DNA of 35,703 bases from Phaeodactylibacter sp. (GCA_024102975.1 JAGFJD010000217.1:1-35703), one strand, 5' to 3'; numbered from the stretch's first letter, positions 8,280 through 17,566 are shown. The notes: generated by a model from the letters alone, not told the origin. Numbers and translations: made by a program.

Positions 8280-9617
8280 CTACTTCATAACCTCCCCTTC
8301 CCCGGAGGTGCGGGCATAGGCTACCGCCTCTTCGTACATTTCCCGCCATCCGTTCCAGCCATGCCTTTCGGCGAAGGAACTGTTGTGCCACAGGGTTATG
8401 AACAGGCCGCCGGTTTCCCGGCATAACCGGCAGAGTTGTTGCAGGCGGCCCAGCGCCTGTTTGGGTTCCAGGGCCATGTACTTTTGCAGCGTCACATCCA
8501 TGGCGGCGAAGGGGTAGATCGTCAGAGGCTGCAACTGCTCGGTTTCCAGGTCGTACCACGGGAAGGGAGTGGCCATGCTGGCCCGGAAGCCGGCGGCGTC
8601 GGCATAGCCCATGCTGTAGTCTTCCTGTATGCCCTGTGCAGCCAGGCGGCGGTAGGTTTCCGGGAAGCGCAGCATCAGGAAGTGCTGTCGGCTCCGCAGG
8701 ACGTTCTCGCCGGTGATCTTTTTCAGCCGGCGGACTTCCCGGGGTAGTTGCGCCTCGTCGAAGTTGGAGCGGTAGGAAGGGTGCAGCCCTACATGGCGCG
8801 TGTCGGCTACCCAGGCGACCAGTTTCCGGAGCGCGGGGTTGGAAGCCGGGATGTTTTTATCATACCGGCCATAATCGCCCAGGAGGAAGAAGTAAAGCGC
8901 GGAGAGGCCTTCGGCCCGATGGAGTTGCCGGAGGTAGGCGAAAGTGTCAAAGGGGTCGGGGCGTTTGCCCAGCAGGCAGGCCCAGCGTTCAAGGACGAGC
9001 CCCCAGCGCAGGGTAGCCAGGTCGCGCAGCGTTCCCGCCAGGTTGAGCCAGAAGGGCCGGTGTAGGTAAGCCCAGGCCAGGTCTACATCGTAGGTTGGCA
9101 TAAAACGGTATTCCGGATACCCGATGGGCAATTCCGGGAAGCGCTGCTTCAGCATCCCGGCCAGGCGGAGCGCCCACTGGTTGGCCAGGGGCTGTTCGAG
9201 GAAACCCTCCTGGTAGGCCAGGCTACGGGCGGCGGGGAAGCGGCCCATGCTGTCAGCAGCAAAGGGCAGGTACTCCTCATACCGGCTGGCCAGAAAAAAA
9301 ACCAGGGCCGGCAGGTCGAAAGGGAAAGCGGCACCGGGCGCTTCCTGCCGGAAAAAGGCGGGCAGCCCCTGATGCCGGAAAACGTCGGGAGCCTGCGGCC
9401 GCAGGCCGTCCTCCCAAAGCAACGGCCCGGCGGGGAGCCATAGCCCCTCCTCGTCCAGCGGGGCCGGGCTGTAGGCAGCCCGCGCGCCAACGGCAGAGCG
9501 ATAGGCCTCCTCGTCCGTGGTCAGCTGGTACCCCACTTTGAGGCAGGACCGGAAGAGCAAACGGAAGGCATACTTGACCCTGGGGGGCACAGAGGGTACG
9601 TAAATGAGTATCTTCAT
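8280..9617 (-). CDS. Polysaccharide deacetylase-like family protein (445 residues)
   Basis: Resembles Bacteroidota proteins annotated as polysaccharide deacetylase family with an N-terminal DUF7033-type domain. The N-terminal half (about 1-160) contains PFDLPALVFFLASRYEEYLP, typical of these proteins. A YRFMPTYDVDLAW segment near residues 168-178 corresponds to the metal-binding T-D-D-type motif of NodB-fold enzymes. HVGLHPSYRSN near 280 and an LWHNSSF segment near 410 are placed like later NodB motifs. No signal peptide is evident, so it is cytoplasmic or loosely associated. It may act in surface-polysaccharide metabolism. It is divergent from the GTPase gene, with 86 bp between starts. Catalytic activity is inferred, not shown. 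Confidence 0.75.
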   Translation of the reverse strand: MKILIYVPSVPPRVKYAFRLLFRSCLKVGYQLTTDEEAYRSAVGARAAYSPAPLDEEGLWLPAGPLLWEDGLRPQAPDVFRHQGLPAFFRQEAPGAAFPFDLPALVFFLASRYEEYLPFAADSMGRFPAARSLAYQEGFLEQPLANQWALRLAGMLKQRFPELPIGYPEYRFMPTYDVDLAWAYLHRPFWLNLAGTLRDLATLRWGLVLERWACLLGKRPDPFDTFAYLRQLHRAEGLSALYFFLLGDYGRYDKNIPASNPALRKLVAWVADTRHVGLHPSYRSNFDEAQLPREVRRLKKITGENVLRSRQHFLMLRFPETYRRLAAQGIQEDYSMGYADAAGFRASMATPFPWYDLETEQLQPLTIYPFAAMDVTLQKYMALEPKQALGRLQQLCRLCRETGGLFITLWHNSSFAERHGWNGWREMYEEAVAYARTSGEGEVMK

Positions 9618-9703
9618 CCTGCGTTTTGCCAGGTTTTACTGAAAGATAATGTGTTTTGCACGCTTTTTTTTATTGGTGGAAGGAATTTCCATAAATTTAA
9701 TCC

Positions 9704-10198
9704 ATGGCCATAAAAAAAATCCTCATCACCGGAAATCATGCGGTCGGGAAAACTTCCCTCCTGAACCGCTTCATTCACGATACGTTCAGCGAGCGCCCCA
9801 CGGTAAATATCGGCCTGGGAGTGGCCCGAAAGGAAATTGAAGTTCAGGAAGGGACTTTGGTACTCGTGCTGTGGGACCTGGTGGGGGAGTTGTCCGGTGG
9901 AAAAGTACCCCGCACCTACCTTTTGGGCGCCAGCGCGGCCGTTTATGTCTTCGACCTGAGCCGGCCGGACAGCCGCAACAGCATGGAGGCCGACCTGGCC
10001 GTTATCCGCAGGATGCTGCCGGGCTGCCCGGTCCGGGTCGTCGGCAACAAAAAAGACCTGCTGAACCGGGCAGAACTGCAGGCACTGGCCAGCGAAACCC
10101 CGGAAAGGCGGTATGCCAGTGCAAAGACCGGCGAGAATGTGGAGGATATCTTCCTGGCTATCGGCCGGGAATTGCTGGGTTCCAGGCAGGAAGAATGA
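9704..10198 (+). CDS. Small Ras/Rab-like GTPase (164 residues)
   Basis: A compact single-domain G protein. G1/P-loop GNHAVGKTS is at residues 10-18, a switch I threonine lies in ERPTVNIG (about 33), G4 NKKD at 115-118, and a G5-type SAK near 139-141. The G3 region reads LWDLVGE (about 56-62). The usual DxxGQ is thus DLVGE, with Glu in place of the catalytic Gln, so intrinsic hydrolysis may be altered. No membrane anchor or lipidation motif is visible. Bacterial Ras-like GTPases of this size often work with partner regulators (MglA/MglB-type or Roco-type systems), but no such partner lies nearby. The ATG follows an AT-rich leader. Confidence 0.88.
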   Translation: MAIKKILITGNHAVGKTSLLNRFIHDTFSERPTVNIGLGVARKEIEVQEGTLVLVLWDLVGELSGGKVPRTYLLGASAAVYVFDLSRPDSRNSMEADLAVIRRMLPGCPVRVVGNKKDLLNRAELQALASETPERRYASAKTGENVEDIFLAIGRELLGSRQEE

Positions 10199-10347
10199 GG
10201 GAACGTTCCTCCCCGGCCTGTATTTTATTCATTTATTTTGCTAAATTGACAAATGTTTCGCGGTTTTGCCCTATTCAGGACGTAATGTCAGAATATGCTT
10301 GAACCTTTATGCCCTGAGAACGTAATACTATTTAAGAAAAAAACGTC

Positions 10348-11160
10348 ATGGCCCAAAAGATTTACCTTTTCCTGCTGCTTAGCCTCGGATGCTTCTCCGC
10401 AATAGCTCAGCAAACCTATGATACGGATCAGAACATTTACGACGAGAGCAAAGGGATCGTTTATGATCGCGAGTTTACCGTCGACATGAAACTGCATACC
10501 AACGGTTTTGCGCTCGGCGTCAACTTCGCCCGCCTCAAAACCTATTACCTCACCCGCTTCTTCAACATAGAGATCGGCGAGATCAAACACGACAAGGAGT
10601 TCCGCCAGAGCTTCGACTTCCAGACTCCGGCAGCCTCCCGCGTCTCCCGGGCTTTTATCTTCGGCAAGCAGAACAACCTGCTCGTCCTCCGGGGGGGAAT
10701 AGGGGAGAAGCGGTACCTTTCGGAAAAGGCCAAACGCAAAGGGCTGGCCGTCGGGCTGAGCTACGAAGGCGGCCCATCCCTGGGCCTGCTCAAACCTTAT
10801 TACCTGGAGCTGGTCCGCTCCGAGTCCGACCCTTTCCAGGATTTTACTATCCGCAGCGAAAAATTCTCTGATGCAAACGCGGCTACTTTCCTGGACATTA
10901 GCCGGATTTACGGCTCTTCGGGCTTTTCCAAAGGGCTGGGAGAGATTTCTGCCATTCCGGGCCTGCACGGCAAGTTCGCCGTCCACTTCGACTGGGGCGC
11001 CTTCGACGAATTCGTCAAGGCAATCGAAGCCGGCGTCATGGTCGACGCCTACTTCCAGCGGGTGCCCCTCATGGTGGAATCCAGCCTGACGGAATTACCG
11101 GAAAACAAGTCGATTTTCATCAACCTTTACATAAATTTGCAGCTGGGCAAGCGGTGGTAG
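10348..11160 (+). CDS. Exported, probably outer-membrane protein of unknown function (270 residues)
   Basis: A clear signal peptide (MAQKIYLFLLLSLGCFSAIA, cut before QQTYD) is followed by alternating aromatic/hydrophobic strands such as FALGVNFARLKTYYLTRFFNIEIGEI, LLVLRGGIGEKR and GLAVGLSYEGGPSLGL. It ends with ANLYINLQLGKRW-like sequence (actually INLYINLQLGKRW), typical of beta-barrels with an aromatic C-terminus. Similar unnamed proteins are common in Bacteroidota. It lies 280 bp upstream of lipA on the same strand, but the gap makes an operon uncertain. The function is not known. Confidence 0.75.
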   Translation: MAQKIYLFLLLSLGCFSAIAQQTYDTDQNIYDESKGIVYDREFTVDMKLHTNGFALGVNFARLKTYYLTRFFNIEIGEIKHDKEFRQSFDFQTPAASRVSRAFIFGKQNNLLVLRGGIGEKRYLSEKAKRKGLAVGLSYEGGPSLGLLKPYYLELVRSESDPFQDFTIRSEKFSDANAATFLDISRIYGSSGFSKGLGEISAIPGLHGKFAVHFDWGAFDEFVKAIEAGVMVDAYFQRVPLMVESSLTELPENKSIFINLYINLQLGKRW

Positions 11161-11440
11161 AGGCCTGCGGGCGCCGGGGAAGGTTGTGAGTTCTGATCCT
11201 GCGTCGGGCGGGCGGAATGGCGTTATTGGTTGTTCGTTGTAATCGCAGCCCTTTCGCCGGAATCCTTTTACACTCAATATGAACTAAACTCTGTAGCTCT
11301 TTCCTTGTTATTAACCAGTGCCTCACGCACAAAATAGCAGAGGAGTTATTTCACCGCCAGAAGCAACATGCGGTGCCCAATAACCAATAACCGGCTCTGT
11401 CCCGGTACCCGATAACCGTCAACCACCAACAACCGCAACA

Positions 11441-12313
11441 ATGATCGAACTGCCAATAGTAGAAAAGAAAGAACCGAGAAAACGGAAGCCGGACTGGTTG
11501 CGCGTCAAGCTGCCGATCGGCCCCAACTACAAAAAGGTGCGGAGCCTGGTCGACGACTACAACCTGCATACCATCTGCCAGAGCGGCAATTGCCCCAATA
11601 TGGGCGAATGCTGGGGTGCCGGCACCGCTACCTTCATGATCCTGGGCAATACCTGTACCCGCTCCTGCTCTTTCTGCGCCGTCAAGACCGGCCGCCCGCC
11701 GGAGTACGACGAAGACGAGCCGCGCCGCGTGGCCGAGGCCATCGACCTGATGGGCGTCAGGCACGCCGTCATCACCTCCGTCAACCGAGACGAGCGCAAA
11801 GACCGGGGTGCCGAAATCTGGTACCAGACGGTACGCGCCGTCAAAGAGCGCACGCCCCACGTCACCATTGAGACGCTCATCCCCGACGTGCGCGCCACCT
11901 GGTGGGCCCTGGAGCGCATGATCAGCGCCGGCCAGGAGGTCGTCTCCCACAATATGGAAACCGTAGAGGCCCTCTACCGCAAGGTGCGCCCCCAGGCCAA
12001 ATACCACCGAAGCCTGGAGCAAATCCAGCGCACCAAAGACTACGGCAAGCGCACCAAATCCGGCATCATGGTCGGCCTGGGCGAGACCGACGAGCAGGTC
12101 TTCAAGACCATGGATGACCTGCTGGCCCACGGCTGCGACGTGCTGACCATCGGCCAGTACCTGCAACCAACCCGCATGCACCTGGAAGTGGCGGAGTACG
12201 TCCATCCCGATAAGTTCGCCGAGTACAAGGAGGTGGGGCTGTCCAAAGGTTTCGCCTTCGTGGAGAGCGCGCCGCTGGTGCGGTCGAGCTACCATGCAGA
12301 ACGGCATTTGTAA
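11441..12313 (+). CDS. lipA: Lipoyl synthase LipA
   Basis: Radical SAM enzyme that inserts two sulfur atoms into octanoyl groups on carrier proteins to make the lipoyl cofactor of pyruvate and 2-oxoglutarate dehydrogenases and the glycine cleavage system. It has both diagnostic cysteine sets: the auxiliary [4Fe-4S] motif CX4CX5C (C46, C51, C57 in [12 protein letters not shown]) and the radical SAM motif CX3CX2C (C72, C76, C79 in CTRSCSFC). The C-terminal RSSY (VRSSYHAE), which supplies the serine ligand, is intact. Length (290) is normal. A strong intrinsic terminator follows 15 bp after the stop. No lipB is seen in this window. Confidence 0.98.
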   Translation: MIELPIVEKKEPRKRKPDWLRVKLPIGPNYKKVRSLVDDYNLHTICQSGNCPNMGECWGAGTATFMILGNTCTRSCSFCAVKTGRPPEYDEDEPRRVAEAIDLMGVRHAVITSVNRDERKDRGAEIWYQTVRAVKERTPHVTIETLIPDVRATWWALERMISAGQEVVSHNMETVEALYRKVRPQAKYHRSLEQIQRTKDYGKRTKSGIMVGLGETDEQVFKTMDDLLAHGCDVLTIGQYLQPTRMHLEVAEYVHPDKFAEYKEVGLSKGFAFVESAPLVRSSYHAERHL

Positions 12314-12327
12314 GTGTTCTCTCCTGA

Positions 12328-12372
12328 AAGCAAAAAGCCTGCCGGGAAACTTCCGGCAGGCTTTTTGCTTTT
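12328..12372 (+). terminator. Strong intrinsic terminator after lipA
   Basis: A near-perfect 19-bp stem, AAAGCAAAAAGCCTGCCGG with its complement, around the loop gaaactt. The right arm includes a T-rich run. It probably works in both directions, though its distance from the minus-strand TMEM220-like gene makes lipA the main client. Confidence 0.9.
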
Positions 12373-12421
12373 GGGCCAGTTCTGGCGTTAAGAGCATGTT
12401 TTACAATCATTTTAACATATT

Positions 12422-12445
12422 CCTGATGCGCATGCCCCTCACCCC
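12422..12445 (-). repeat. 24-bp repeat spanning a stop codon, copy 2
   Basis: Identical to 1042-1065. The TGA at 12439-12441 (minus strand) ends the TMEM220-like gene, exactly as copy 1 ends the gene at 1059. Confidence 0.85.
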
Positions 12446-12792
12446 CTCGCTCCCCGCCAATGCCACCCCAGCGCCAGGCCGCAGAGGAGCAGCCCCAGAA
12501 ACTCCCGCGTCAGCTCCACGTGAGGCGACCCGGCTTTCATGGCGCCGGTGATCGTCGGCATGCCCATGTTGATCCATCGGATGAAACCGGGCAGGAGCGC
12601 CGCCATCCAGATCAGCACCACGCCCAGGCCGAGGTACAGGATGTATCGGTGGTAACGCCCGAAAGCGGCAAAGGCCGATACGATGGCCACGAAGCCGTAT
12701 AAGGCGGCCCAGGCCCAGGGGTCGGGATCGTTGAGCTGCACGGCGGCGAAAAGGGCGAAGAGCAGGGCCAGGAAGAGGTTGACGTATTTCAT
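12439..12792 (-). CDS. TMEM220-like membrane protein (117 residues)
   Basis: Small integral membrane protein starting MKYVNLFLALLFALFAAVQL, followed by the family-typical NDPDPW. About four hydrophobic segments can be seen: 3-20, 25-42 (WAALYGFVAIVSAFAAFG), 48-65 (LGLGVVLIWMAALLPGF) and 93-109 (LGLLLCGLALGW). This matches the transmembrane family 220 pattern known from Bacteroidota and animals, whose biochemical function is unknown. A start six codons upstream (12810) is possible, but MKYVN is the usual N-terminus. The last Gly codon and the stop come from the 24-bp repeat. Confidence 0.85.
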   Translation of the reverse strand: MKYVNLFLALLFALFAAVQLNDPDPWAWAALYGFVAIVSAFAAFGRYHRYILYLGLGVVLIWMAALLPGFIRWINMGMPTITGAMKAGSPHVELTREFLGLLLCGLALGWHWRGARG

Positions 12793-12854
12793 GCCAGGAG
12801 CAGTGAGCAATTTCTGAGTAGTCTTAAAAAAAGAACTTCCGGTTTAGGCTTGGA

Positions 12855-12978
12855 GTTGTGCAAAAGGCCGAAAGTAGACAGGATTAACAAGATTTACAAG
12901 ATGTAGTGGCTTGCGTCACAAGAGCGTACGTATCCTGAAAATCTTGTTAATCCTGTCTGTATACACTTATTGCACAAC
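12855..12978. repeat. 124-bp inverted-repeat element (ACAGGATTAAC family), copy 1
   Basis: Terminal GTTGTGCA (12855-12862) and TGCACAAC (12971-12978) are perfect inverted repeats. The inner arms AGACAGGATTAACAAGATT (12876-12894) and its complement (12940-12958) are also perfect. The spacer carries ttacaagatgtag and tatcctga. A second copy in opposite orientation is at 18068-18186. Both lie between minus-strand genes and have no coding capacity. Confidence 0.85.
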
Positions 12979-13023
12979 CTCAAGTCTAAACTACCAGATG
13001 GGGAAGTCATTCTTCGCCGGCCC

Positions 13024-14823
13024 CTATTGCCTCAGGAGCTTCCCTTCCGCCAGCACCCGCCCGGCGGATTCCAGGCGGTACCAGTACAGGCCCGCAGGCA
13101 AGCTGGAAGGTACATCGGCAGCGCCTCCGGCAAAGGGAAGGCGCAGCGCCAGGCGGCCGGTAACGTCATAAAGGTACAACATCGGATTGGGGATTTCCAG
13201 GCCGGCCTGGCCGAACATCTGTAATTTTTCCCGAAAGGGATTAGGCCCGAGGGTGAGCCCGCGGCCGGCCTCCGCGTTGCCCGTGCCGGTTAACAGGTTC
13301 AGGAGGAAAGAGAAACTGGCGGAACAACCCAAGCCGTCCGTGATGGTAACGGAATACGGTCCGGCGGCCAGTTGGCTGATGTTTTGGGTGCTGGCACCGT
13401 TCGACCACTCATAGGTATAAGGCGGCATGCCACCCTGTGCCGAGATTTCGATCGAGCCGGTTTCGCCGCCGTCATCCGGGATAAGGATTTGGCTTGCGAT
13501 CCCGATCGGCGCCAGTTCCTGCACGTGGGCGGTGACGATGCTGTCGCAGTCTTCTCCCTGGCCGGGAGCTATGTATTGCAACGTCCCGCTTTCAGTCAAC
13601 AGCATGCCGTTGACCTGGATGCTTCCTCCGTTGCAAAAGTAATGGTGGGTTTCTATCTCGGGGTTTTCCCGAATGGAGAGGTGGAGGGTCACGACGCTGT
13701 CGCAGCCATTGCCCAGGGCATAAGTGCGGACGTATTCCCCTGCTTCGGAGTAAGAAATCCCATTGTGGTGGTACATTTCTCCGGGGCAGATTTCTGCAAA
13801 AATATCTGTTCCCGGCACTTCGTCGGTATATTCTACGAAGGTATAGGCCAGGCTGTCGCAACCGTTGGCCCGGGGATAGGCCCGCTCATACAGGCCGGGT
13901 GCGTTGTAATATTCGCCATTGTGTTCGAACCAGCCGCTGCCGCAATGCTCTACGGTTTCCAGGGACAGGGGCTGCTCCTGCGGTTCCAGCACTTCCAGGT
14001 GAACCAGTTCCCGGCAACCGGAGTTAAAATTGTTGCTGATGGAAATAGCATAACTGCCCGGCTGGCTTATTATCGTTCCGGAATAATTCAGAGGGGTATT
14101 TCCGCAGAGGGTTATGGTGTCATAAGACGTTGCATATTGCGGCTCGACCGCTATGTGCCTCCTGAGGCCTACCTGAAGGCCTACCTGGTTGACGGCCAAT
14201 ATGTCGTACAAGCCCTCCTCCGGCAAGGGTACGGACAAATAATAGTAGGGAGGTTCCTGGGAACACGAAAAAACGGTGACGTTGCCTGCATCTCCCTCGT
14301 AGGGCACCAGTGGCCAGAAGGAAGATACCGACAGGCCTGTACAGGGATTATAGGCGCTGACTCCCAGTTGGTAGCTCCTGATCGGCAGGGTGTCGATCTC
14401 CAACTCGCGGCCCTGGCCGAGGGTATCCCCATCCAGCATCCAGAAATATTCCAGGTAATCGTGATAGGGATGCACGGCATACCGGCTTCCGATCCAGTTG
14501 TTGTCACCCACCCGGCCGGCACCCAGCACTTTAAAATCAAAAGCTTGCGGCAAGGTTCTTTCTCTGACCCGGAATTCGGCAACGCCAATACAGCCGTCCT
14601 CCGTCCGCCCGACTACCCGGTAGTGGCCCGGCCCGGCTGTGATCGACCGGCCTTTCCTGCCGTTGTTCCAGTAATATTCGCTGAAGCCGTCGGCGGCAGT
14701 CAGCACTGTAGCTTCGCCGGGGCAAATCCAAAAATCTCCCTGTATTTCCATGGGGCAGGAGCTGGAATGGCAAACGGCTACAAAAGAAAAGAAAAGGGTC
14801 AAAAGAGTACAAAATCTTAACAT
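13024..14823 (-). CDS. T9SS-secreted SprB-repeat protein (599 residues)
   Basis: Signal peptide at the start (MLRFCTLLTLFFSFVAVCHS). The middle has Ig/PKD-like modules with ICPGEATVL and EICPGEMYHHNG. Three copies of the NGCDSxVT-type motif typical of Bacteroidota surface proteins follow (GCDSLAYTF, GCDSVVTLHL, DCDSIVTAHV). A SprB repeat is near residues 445-510 (GGMPPYTYEWSNGASTQ). The C-terminal type A sorting domain contains LTLGPNPFREKLQ, LYDVTGRLALRL and AGLYWYRLE. It is expected at the cell surface. The stop is 45 bp from the inverted-repeat element at 12855-12978. Start and signal peptide are clear. No enzymatic domain is seen. Confidence 0.88.
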   Translation of the reverse strand: MLRFCTLLTLFFSFVAVCHSSSCPMEIQGDFWICPGEATVLTAADGFSEYYWNNGRKGRSITAGPGHYRVVGRTEDGCIGVAEFRVRERTLPQAFDFKVLGAGRVGDNNWIGSRYAVHPYHDYLEYFWMLDGDTLGQGRELEIDTLPIRSYQLGVSAYNPCTGLSVSSFWPLVPYEGDAGNVTVFSCSQEPPYYYLSVPLPEEGLYDILAVNQVGLQVGLRRHIAVEPQYATSYDTITLCGNTPLNYSGTIISQPGSYAISISNNFNSGCRELVHLEVLEPQEQPLSLETVEHCGSGWFEHNGEYYNAPGLYERAYPRANGCDSLAYTFVEYTDEVPGTDIFAEICPGEMYHHNGISYSEAGEYVRTYALGNGCDSVVTLHLSIRENPEIETHHYFCNGGSIQVNGMLLTESGTLQYIAPGQGEDCDSIVTAHVQELAPIGIASQILIPDDGGETGSIEISAQGGMPPYTYEWSNGASTQNISQLAAGPYSVTITDGLGCSASFSFLLNLLTGTGNAEAGRGLTLGPNPFREKLQMFGQAGLEIPNPMLYLYDVTGRLALRLPFAGGAADVPSSLPAGLYWYRLESAGRVLAEGKLLRQ

Positions 14824-15057
14824 GGGATATGATTTAATAGTATGAAAAAATCGCCTTCAATTATTTATACTGTGGGCATGAAATGCTTTTTAATCACTAC
14901 TAACGTGTTTATTCGTTGAGTCCGAGAAAGAAAAAGATATTTGCTTGCCAAAAAAGGGGGGGATCAACAAAGCTTAACAAGTTGACTTCTTCCTGCTGAA
15001 TATAAAAGCATTCAGAAACGTAGATGTGACGTGGTTTTAAAAACAAATGACAAAAAA

Positions 15058-16206
15058 ATGAATATTTCTGCTTTGCCTCCAAAAAATGGGGTTCCTAAAT
15101 CTATCTGCCGGGCTTTAATCCTGTTCCTGCTTTCCTGCACGCCCGCCCGGGAAGAACAACCGACTACTGCCGCCAAATGGTATAAAGGCAACACACATAC
15201 CCATACCGTGCTTTGCGGCCATGCCGACACCACGCCGGAAGCGGTGGCCCGCTGGTATCACGGCCGGGGTTACAACTTCCTGATCCTGAGCGAACACAAC
15301 ATTTTTATCGACCCGGACTCCGTCCCGCTGCCGGCCGATAAGCGGGAGGACTTCATCCTCATCCCCGGCGAGGAAGTCACCGGCCGCGAGGATATTCACA
15401 CCACCGGCATGAATGTCCGCCGCTTTGTGCCCGCCCACCTGCCCGAGGGCTTCATGGGTACAGACGAGGCGGGAAGGCAGGAAGCCAAACGCCGCATCCT
15501 GCAGATGCACGTCGATTCGGTGCGGCAGGCCGGCGGCACGCCCGTCCTGAACCACCCTAATTATGCTTCCGGCATCCATGCGCATGACATCCTGCGCGTC
15601 AACCGGCTGCATCTGTTTGAACTGTATAACGGCCACCCCCATGTGTACAACTGGGGCAAAGAGCAGCACGCCTCCACCGAGCAGAAGTGGGACTCCCTGC
15701 TCACCGCCGGCATGCTCCTGTACGGCGTCTCGTCTGATGACGCGCACCATTTTCTGGAATGGGGCCCGGAGCGCAGCAACCCCGGAAGGGGATGGGTCAT
15801 GGTGCGCAGCGATACCCTCACGCCCGGCGCCATTACCCGCGCTATGGCAGACGGGGATTTTTACGCCACCAACGGCGTCATCTTGTCGGAAGTTTCTGCG
15901 GATGGCGGCTTATACCGGGTGGCCATCGACACCGCCCTCACCTTCCGGGAACTGGCCTCGCCCTTCGTAACCGGCAAAAGGGACAGTACAGGGGCTGAAG
16001 GCTTCCGCATCGAGTTCATCGGCCCGGGCGGGCAGGTGCTGGAAAAATTGGAGAGCATAAAAGCCAGCCATCAGCTGGATCAGGCACATGCCTACGTCCG
16101 CTGCAAACTCAGCTACACCCGCCGGAACCCGGACGGGGGTTACGAGCAGTTTTTCGCCTGGACGCAGCCCTGGTTTTCTGATGGGAGACAGAAATTCGGG
16201 GAGTGA
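15058..16206 (+). CDS. PHP/CehA-like metallohydrolase lipoprotein (382 residues)
   Basis: Lipoprotein signal ALILFLLSC with the lipid-acceptor Cys at residue 27. The PHP-type domain follows: GNTHTHT (His47, His49), CGHAD (His55), LSEHN (His80), the HPNYA segment in the middle and SSDDAHHF near 235. These are the metal-binding His/Asp positions of the PHP (polymerase and histidinol phosphatase) fold. Relatives in the CehA/McbA group hydrolyse esters or phosphoesters; the substrate here is unknown. It probably sits in the periplasm or on the surface. A GTG at 15031 could extend it by nine residues, but the ATG gives a better lipoprotein leader. Alkaline phosphatase follows on the same strand after about 250 bp. 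Confidence 0.85.
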   Translation: MNISALPPKNGVPKSICRALILFLLSCTPAREEQPTTAAKWYKGNTHTHTVLCGHADTTPEAVARWYHGRGYNFLILSEHNIFIDPDSVPLPADKREDFILIPGEEVTGREDIHTTGMNVRRFVPAHLPEGFMGTDEAGRQEAKRRILQMHVDSVRQAGGTPVLNHPNYASGIHAHDILRVNRLHLFELYNGHPHVYNWGKEQHASTEQKWDSLLTAGMLLYGVSSDDAHHFLEWGPERSNPGRGWVMVRSDTLTPGAITRAMADGDFYATNGVILSEVSADGGLYRVAIDTALTFRELASPFVTGKRDSTGAEGFRIEFIGPGGQVLEKLESIKASHQLDQAHAYVRCKLSYTRRNPDGGYEQFFAWTQPWFSDGRQKFGE

Positions 16207-16268
16207 TTTAACATTCAGTTTGGATGGGAGAGGTAACTTTGTTGTCCGTTGTTTGTTGATCGTTGAGG

Positions 16269-16446
16269 CTGTTCGCCATTCGCCATTCGCTGTTCGCCAT
16301 TCGCAAATCCCTGAAAATCAAAGGACATTTTTCAGGAGGCACAGAAAATTGAACCATCCCCGACAGTTGCCGGACAACAGACAACTAACAACCAACTTTA
16401 CCCCGAGCAAAGCCGAGGGGAACCGACAACCGACAACCAAAACCAA
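16269..16446. repeat. Low-complexity direct repeats before alkaline phosphatase
   Basis: Runs of short direct repeats: gttcgccattc/gccattcgc (16269-16310) and caaccgacaaccgacaac-type units (16369-16445). Similar runs occur at 11381-11440, before lipA, and at 26828-26870. They look like degenerate simple-sequence leaders. No function is assigned. Confidence 0.5.
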
Positions 16447-16459
16447 AACCACCGCCACT

Positions 16460-17566
16460 ATGAAAAACTATTCCATCTCCCTGCTATTCGCCCTGCTCTT
16501 CCTCGGCAGCAGCAGTTGCAACCAACAGTACCGTCAACTGGCCGCAGAGAAGAAAGCCAAAAACATCATCCTGCTCATCGGCGACGGCATGGGCCTGGCG
16601 CAGGCCTCCACTGCCTTCTACTTTCAGGAAGCGGAACCCAGCTTCGTGCGCTTCCCCGTCATCGGCCTGCACCAGAACCCGGCTACCGACGCCCTGATCA
16701 CCGACTCGGCCGCCGGGGCCACGGCTTTTGCTACCGGCTACCGGTCGTATAACGCCGCCATTGGGGTAGACAGCGACACCATTCCCCGCCCGACCATCCT
16801 GGAAATAGCCGCCCAACAGGGCAAAAGCACCGGCCTCATCGCCACCTCCTCCATCACCCACGCCACGCCGGCTTCCTTTTTTGCGCATACCGCGCACCGG
16901 AACGACGCCGAGGACATCGCCAGCCAACTGCCGGCTTCCCCCGTCGATTTCTTCGCCGGCGGCGGCCTCCAGTATTTCAACCAACGCACCGACGGCGCCA
17001 ATTACATGGACAGCCTGGCCGCACGCGGATTCCAGATGTATACCAATAACCTGGAACGCCCTGCCGCTCTGGTTTCAGGAAAAAAATACGGCTACCTGCT
17101 TGCCCCCGACGGCCTGCCCAAAATGCAGGAGGGCCGCGGCGATTTCCTGCCCGAAGCAACGAAACTGGCGCTGGACTACCTCCGCCAGGACAAGGACGGC
17201 TTTTTTCTTATGGTAGAAGGCTCGCAGATCGACTGGGGAGGCCATGCCAACGACGCGGACTACGTCATACAGGAGACCCTGGATTTCGACCGGGCCATCG
17301 GCGTTGCGCTGGATTTTGCCGGAAAAGACGGCAACACCCTGGTCATCGTCACTGCCGATCACGAAACCGGAGGGATGTCGCTCTCTGCTGCCGAGGTGCG
17401 CATGCAGGCGGACTACCGGCACATTAAACCGACCTTCTCCACAGGCGGGCATTCGGCATCGCTGATCCCGGTGTACGCCTACGGGCCGGGGGCGGCGCTG
17501 TTTATGGGGATTTACCAGAATAATGAGATTTTCGGGAAGATGAGGCGGGCGTTTCGGTTGAAGTAG
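16460..17566 (+). CDS. Alkaline phosphatase, probable lipoprotein (368 residues)
   Basis: Releases phosphate from phosphomonoesters in the periplasm or on the surface. Metal and catalytic motifs are intact: IGDGMG (Asp42), the nucleophile Ser83 in TDSAAGATAFATG, VEGSQIDWGGHAND, TADHETGG and the late metal-binding His in STGGHSAS. The leader MKNYSISLLFALLFLGSSSC fits a lipoprotein with Cys20. Length is typical of the short alkaline phosphatases of Bacteroidota. The frame is open upstream to 16088, overlapping the previous gene, but the ATG at 16460 directly precedes the signal peptide and the upstream part is repetitive leader. No Pho-box-like site could be identified. Confidence 0.93.
   Translation: MKNYSISLLFALLFLGSSSCNQQYRQLAAEKKAKNIILLIGDGMGLAQASTAFYFQEAEPSFVRFPVIGLHQNPATDALITDSAAGATAFATGYRSYNAAIGVDSDTIPRPTILEIAAQQGKSTGLIATSSITHATPASFFAHTAHRNDAEDIASQLPASPVDFFAGGGLQYFNQRTDGANYMDSLAARGFQMYTNNLERPAALVSGKKYGYLLAPDGLPKMQEGRGDFLPEATKLALDYLRQDKDGFFLMVEGSQIDWGGHANDADYVIQETLDFDRAIGVALDFAGKDGNTLVIVTADHETGGMSLSAAEVRMQADYRHIKPTFSTGGHSASLIPVYAYGPGAALFMGIYQNNEIFGKMRRAFRLK

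Noticed and set aside
11351..12397. 348-codon open frame on the minus strand opposite lipA
   Set aside because: A shadow frame of the well-defined lipA gene, caused by GC-rich codons; no recognisable domain.
13372..14820. 482-codon plus-strand frame opposite the SprB-type protein
   Set aside because: Shadow frame; no coherent domain.
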